DNA of 64,000 nt, from contig JAJPHA010000021.1 in the NCBI GenBank assembly GCA_021325475.1, positions 1-64,000 on the forward strand, read 5' to 3'. Within the stretch, counting starts at the first letter, position 1. Every line of letters starts with the position of its first letter. Source of the DNA: Rhodanobacteraceae bacterium. GTDB taxonomy: Bacteria; Pseudomonadota; Gammaproteobacteria; Xanthomonadales; Rhodanobacteraceae. Shown here piece by piece: positions 62,102-64,000 of the stretch. The notes beneath the pieces are model-generated. The model worked only from the letters and a program-made list of their open reading frames with translations. It searched no databases and was not told the origin of the DNA. The translations under genes and the position numbers were made by a program.

Positions 62102-62866
62102 ATGCCGCCGACGGCACCGACGCCGCCGCTGGTGGTCGTGCCGGACTGGCCCGCACCGCCAGCGGTGCGCGCGTTCACCACCACGCGCTGGCTGCCCGGG
62201 CTGTCGCAGCCGCCCTACGACGCATTCAATCTCGGCCTGCGCACCGGCGAGGACGAAGCGACCGTGCGCGCCAACCGCGCCCTGCTCGAACGCGCCTTCG
62301 CGTTGCCCGCGGCGCCGCGCTGGCTGCATCAGGTGCACGGTGACCGCAGTCTGCGCCTGACCGAGGAAATCCTCGACGGCGAACCGCAAGCCGACGCCGC
62401 CTTCACCACGCGGCCGGGCGTGGTGCTCGCGATCCTCACCGCCGATTGCCTGCCGATCCTGCTCGCCGCCGACGACGGTGCGGAAGTCGCCGCGATCCAT
62501 GCCGGCTGGCGCGGGCTTGCCGCCGGCGTGATCGAATCCTGCGTGCGACGCCTGCGCACACCCGGCGCGCGCCTCATCGCCTGGCTCGGCCCGGCGATCG
62601 GCGCGCGTTCGTATGAAGTGGGCGCGGAGGTGCGCGAACGCCTGCTCGCCCATGCCGCGGAGGCCGAGGCGGCGTTCGCGCCCAGTCGGTCGGGCCATTG
62701 GTGGTGCGATCTGTCCGTGCTCGCGCGCCAGCGGCTGGTCGCGCTCGGCGTGCGTCGCGTCCACGGCGGCGACTTCGACACCTTCGGCGACGCGCGTTTC
62801 TATTCGCACCGTCGCGACGGTGCGCGCAGCGGACGCTTTGCGACCTTGATCTGGCGTGCCGCCTGA
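62102..62866 (+). CDS. pgeF: Peptidoglycan editing factor PgeF (YfiH family)
   Basis: 254 residues, copper-oxidase-like/DUF152 fold. Metal-site residues His79 (HQVHGD), Cys116 (TADCLPIL) and His133 (AIHAGWRG) are intact. In E. coli PgeF removes wrongly incorporated L-Ser from peptidoglycan precursors; older records call it polyphenol oxidase. It starts 2 bp after rluD, the conserved bamD / rluD-pgeF arrangement. Confidence 0.94.
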   Translation: MPPTAPTPPLVVVPDWPAPPAVRAFTTTRWLPGLSQPPYDAFNLGLRTGEDEATVRANRALLERAFALPAAPRWLHQVHGDRSLRLTEEILDGEPQADAAFTTRPGVVLAILTADCLPILLAADDGAEVAAIHAGWRGLAAGVIESCVRRLRTPGARLIAWLGPAIGARSYEVGAEVRERLLAHAAEAEAAFAPSRSGHWWCDLSVLARQRLVALGVRRVHGGDFDTFGDARFYSHRRDGARSGRFATLIWRAA

Positions 62867-62884
62867 GCCGGACGGGTCGGCTCA
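62864..62884. other. Palindrome joining two convergent stop codons
   Basis: TGAGCCG (62864-62870) and CGGCTCA (62878-62884) form a perfect 7-bp stem. The outer bases are the pgeF stop (TGA) and, on the other strand, the stop of the oxygenase gene. No T-run; possible bidirectional hairpin. Confidence 0.6.
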
Positions 62885-63484
62885 GAACAGCAGATACGTC
62901 GAGAGGATGTACTTGTCGTTGGACTTCGGCGGCAGCCCGGCGTGCTGGAACATCCAGTACGGCGGGAACATCAGCAGCCGCCCGGCGCGTGCGCCGATGC
63001 GCAGGCCGAGATCCGGAAACTCGGTCTCGCCGCCTTCGGCCACGTCGTTGAGGTACCAGAGAAAGACGAGGTAGCGGTTGCTCGTATAGTCCACCGCGTC
63101 GAAGTGCGGCTGGAACTGATCGTGCGCCGCGGCGTCGTACCGCTTGATGCGCAAGTCCTCCAGGCGATCCCGCGGCGGCACCGGCAGGGTGAGGCCGAGG
63201 TTGGCGTTGTAGCGTTCGAGATACCGGAATGCCTGGGCGTGGAAGAAATCGCGCATCTCGGCATCGGCGACCCTGCTCACGTTGAGCTCGGTCCAGGCGC
63301 TTTGCTCGAGCTGCGTCATCACGCCGCGGCCGTTGCGCGCGTGAAACCGCGCCAGCTTCTCGAACGAATCGATCATCTGCGCGCAGAACACGCCGGTGAG
63401 CGCATCGTCGAAGCATTGCACGTAGCGGGCGAGATCGCGCGCCGCCGGCAGCGGGACCGCGGAGGCGGACGGAATGGCGCTCAT
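62882..63484 (-). CDS. 2OG-Fe(II) oxygenase, prolyl-4-hydroxylase-like
   Basis: 200 residues. Double-stranded beta-helix with iron ligands His127-x-Asp129 (PHFDAVD) and His181 (MFQHAGLP), and Lys191 (KYILST) placed to bind 2-oxoglutarate. The GGETEFPDLG and LLMFP motifs are typical of the P4H class. Substrate unknown; a protein residue is likely. Its ATG directly follows the stop of the next hydroxylase gene, so the two form an operon. Confidence 0.9.
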   Translation of the reverse strand: MSAIPSASAVPLPAARDLARYVQCFDDALTGVFCAQMIDSFEKLARFHARNGRGVMTQLEQSAWTELNVSRVADAEMRDFFHAQAFRYLERYNANLGLTLPVPPRDRLEDLRIKRYDAAAHDQFQPHFDAVDYTSNRYLVFLWYLNDVAEGGETEFPDLGLRIGARAGRLLMFPPYWMFQHAGLPPKSNDKYILSTYLLF

Positions 63485-64000
63485 TCAGGGCAGCTCCTGC
63501 AAGCGGGTGTCGAAGTCTACCGCCGCGGCGAACAGCACCGACAGGGCCTGGCGTTCGTGTTCGGCAAGTCCGGGATGCCAGACCTCGGCGGTCAGCAGCG
63601 TTGCCCGCGACGCGCCGGCGTTGTGCCAGGCCACGCCGAAGCTCGGATCGACGATGCGCGTCTCGCCGGCGACCAGCGGGCGCGTCTCGCCGCCGACGGT
63701 GACTTCCACCGCCGTGTTTTCGCCGAGTGCGAACACGGCCCAGCAGCGCGCATTGCTGCGGCCGTATTGCGCTGGCAGGCGGACCTGGCCGGCCAGGGCC
63801 ACGATCTCGACGTCCGGCGCGTGATTGGAAACCCGCGCGAGCGGCAGTTCCGCGAGCCTGGCGAGCAGTCGGCGTGCGTGCCGGCGCGCTTCGTATTGCT
63901 CGATGCCGCGCAGGCAGATCGGCACCCGCCCGCTGCCGCCCGCCGGCAGCGCGGCCTCGAGGCAGGCGGCGATTTCCTCGCGCACGCCGGCGAGCGCAAC
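63485..64000 (-). CDS. Aspartyl/asparaginyl beta-hydroxylase-like protein (5' partial)
   Basis: The frame is open to the window edge; a GTG at 63985 has no ribosome site, so the real start probably lies outside. At least 171 codons are seen. The segment GETRIVDPSFGVAWHNAG followed by AEVWHPGLAEHERQ matches the Asp/Asn beta-hydroxylase cupin (iron and 2-oxoglutarate dependent). The substrate is unknown. It is immediately followed by the P4H-like gene. Confidence 0.7.
   Translation of the reverse strand, partial: VALAGVREEIAACLEAALPAGGSGRVPICLRGIEQYEARRHARRLLARLAELPLARVSNHAPDVEIVALAGQVRLPAQYGRSNARCWAVFALGENTAVEVTVGGETRPLVAGETRIVDPSFGVAWHNAGASRATLLTAEVWHPGLAEHERQALSVLFAAAVDFDTRLQELP

Overview
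The window is high-GC gammaproteobacterial chromosome. Its gene order points to the Lysobacterales (Xanthomonadales), probably the Rhodanobacteraceae/Lysobacteraceae side. The main clues are pilB-pilC-pilD-coaE and twin pilins next to pilR-pilS and then sucC-sucD; petABC followed by sspA-sspB; and the chain ftsZ-lpxC-dciA-M23 peptidase-secA-Nudix. I saw no rRNA, tRNA, CRISPR array, prophage or classical defence island. Almost all of it is core chromosome, with small repeats in the gaps between genes.

Layout. 1-1174: gene-free repeat region, then a TonB-dependent receptor (1175-3778). 3874-7542 (minus): ybeZ-ybeY-corC plus a DUF4105 membrane protein. 7699-13192: a secreted beta-helix protein, miaB, a lytic transglycosylase and a TPR-GGDEF diguanylate cyclase. 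13395-18753: degS-type protease diverging from petABC (cytochrome bc1), then sspA/sspB. 18780-22712: DUF3301 protein, a membrane Ser/Thr kinase fused to an FGE-like periplasmic domain, and a tail-anchored FHA protein. 23077-38845: the dcw cell-wall/division cluster (mraZ rsmH ftsL ftsI murE murF mraY ftsW murG murC ddl ftsQ ftsA ftsZ), tightly overlapped but without murD and murB. 39276-45514: lpxC, dciA, M23 peptidase, secA, Nudix/ThiE-like fusion. 45540-55865 (minus): coaE, pilD, pilC, pilB, two pilins, a TfpX/TfpZ accessory protein, a deleted IS5-type element, pilR and pilS. 56041-59755: sucC, sucD, nadE. 59756-60218: a second repeat region related to the left edge. 60219-64000: bamD, rluD, pgeF and two Fe(II)/2-oxoglutarate-type hydroxylases, the last cut by the window edge.

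How the parts work together. The dcw block makes lipid II and the divisome. PilR/PilS is the sensor pair expected to drive the pilins through sigma-54, and a good -24/-12 element lies upstream of each pilin gene. PilB/PilC/PilD assemble and process the pilus. petABC, sucCD and nadE serve respiration and cofactor supply. BamD, LpxC, SecA and the DegS-type protease serve envelope biogenesis and stress.

Most notable: (1) three families of short palindromic repeats in intergenic gaps, one sitting exactly where murD is normally found; (2) a kinase with Ala in place of the catalytic-loop Lys and a degenerate FGE ectodomain, paired with an FHA protein; (3) twin pilins each with its own sigma-54 promoter; (4) a 311-bp internally deleted IS5-type element whose end supplies part of the pilR stop codon; (5) three in-register TGGGN boxes directly before mraZ. 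I found no clearly new multi-gene system; the kinase/FHA pair and the repeat families are the best candidates for something under-described.
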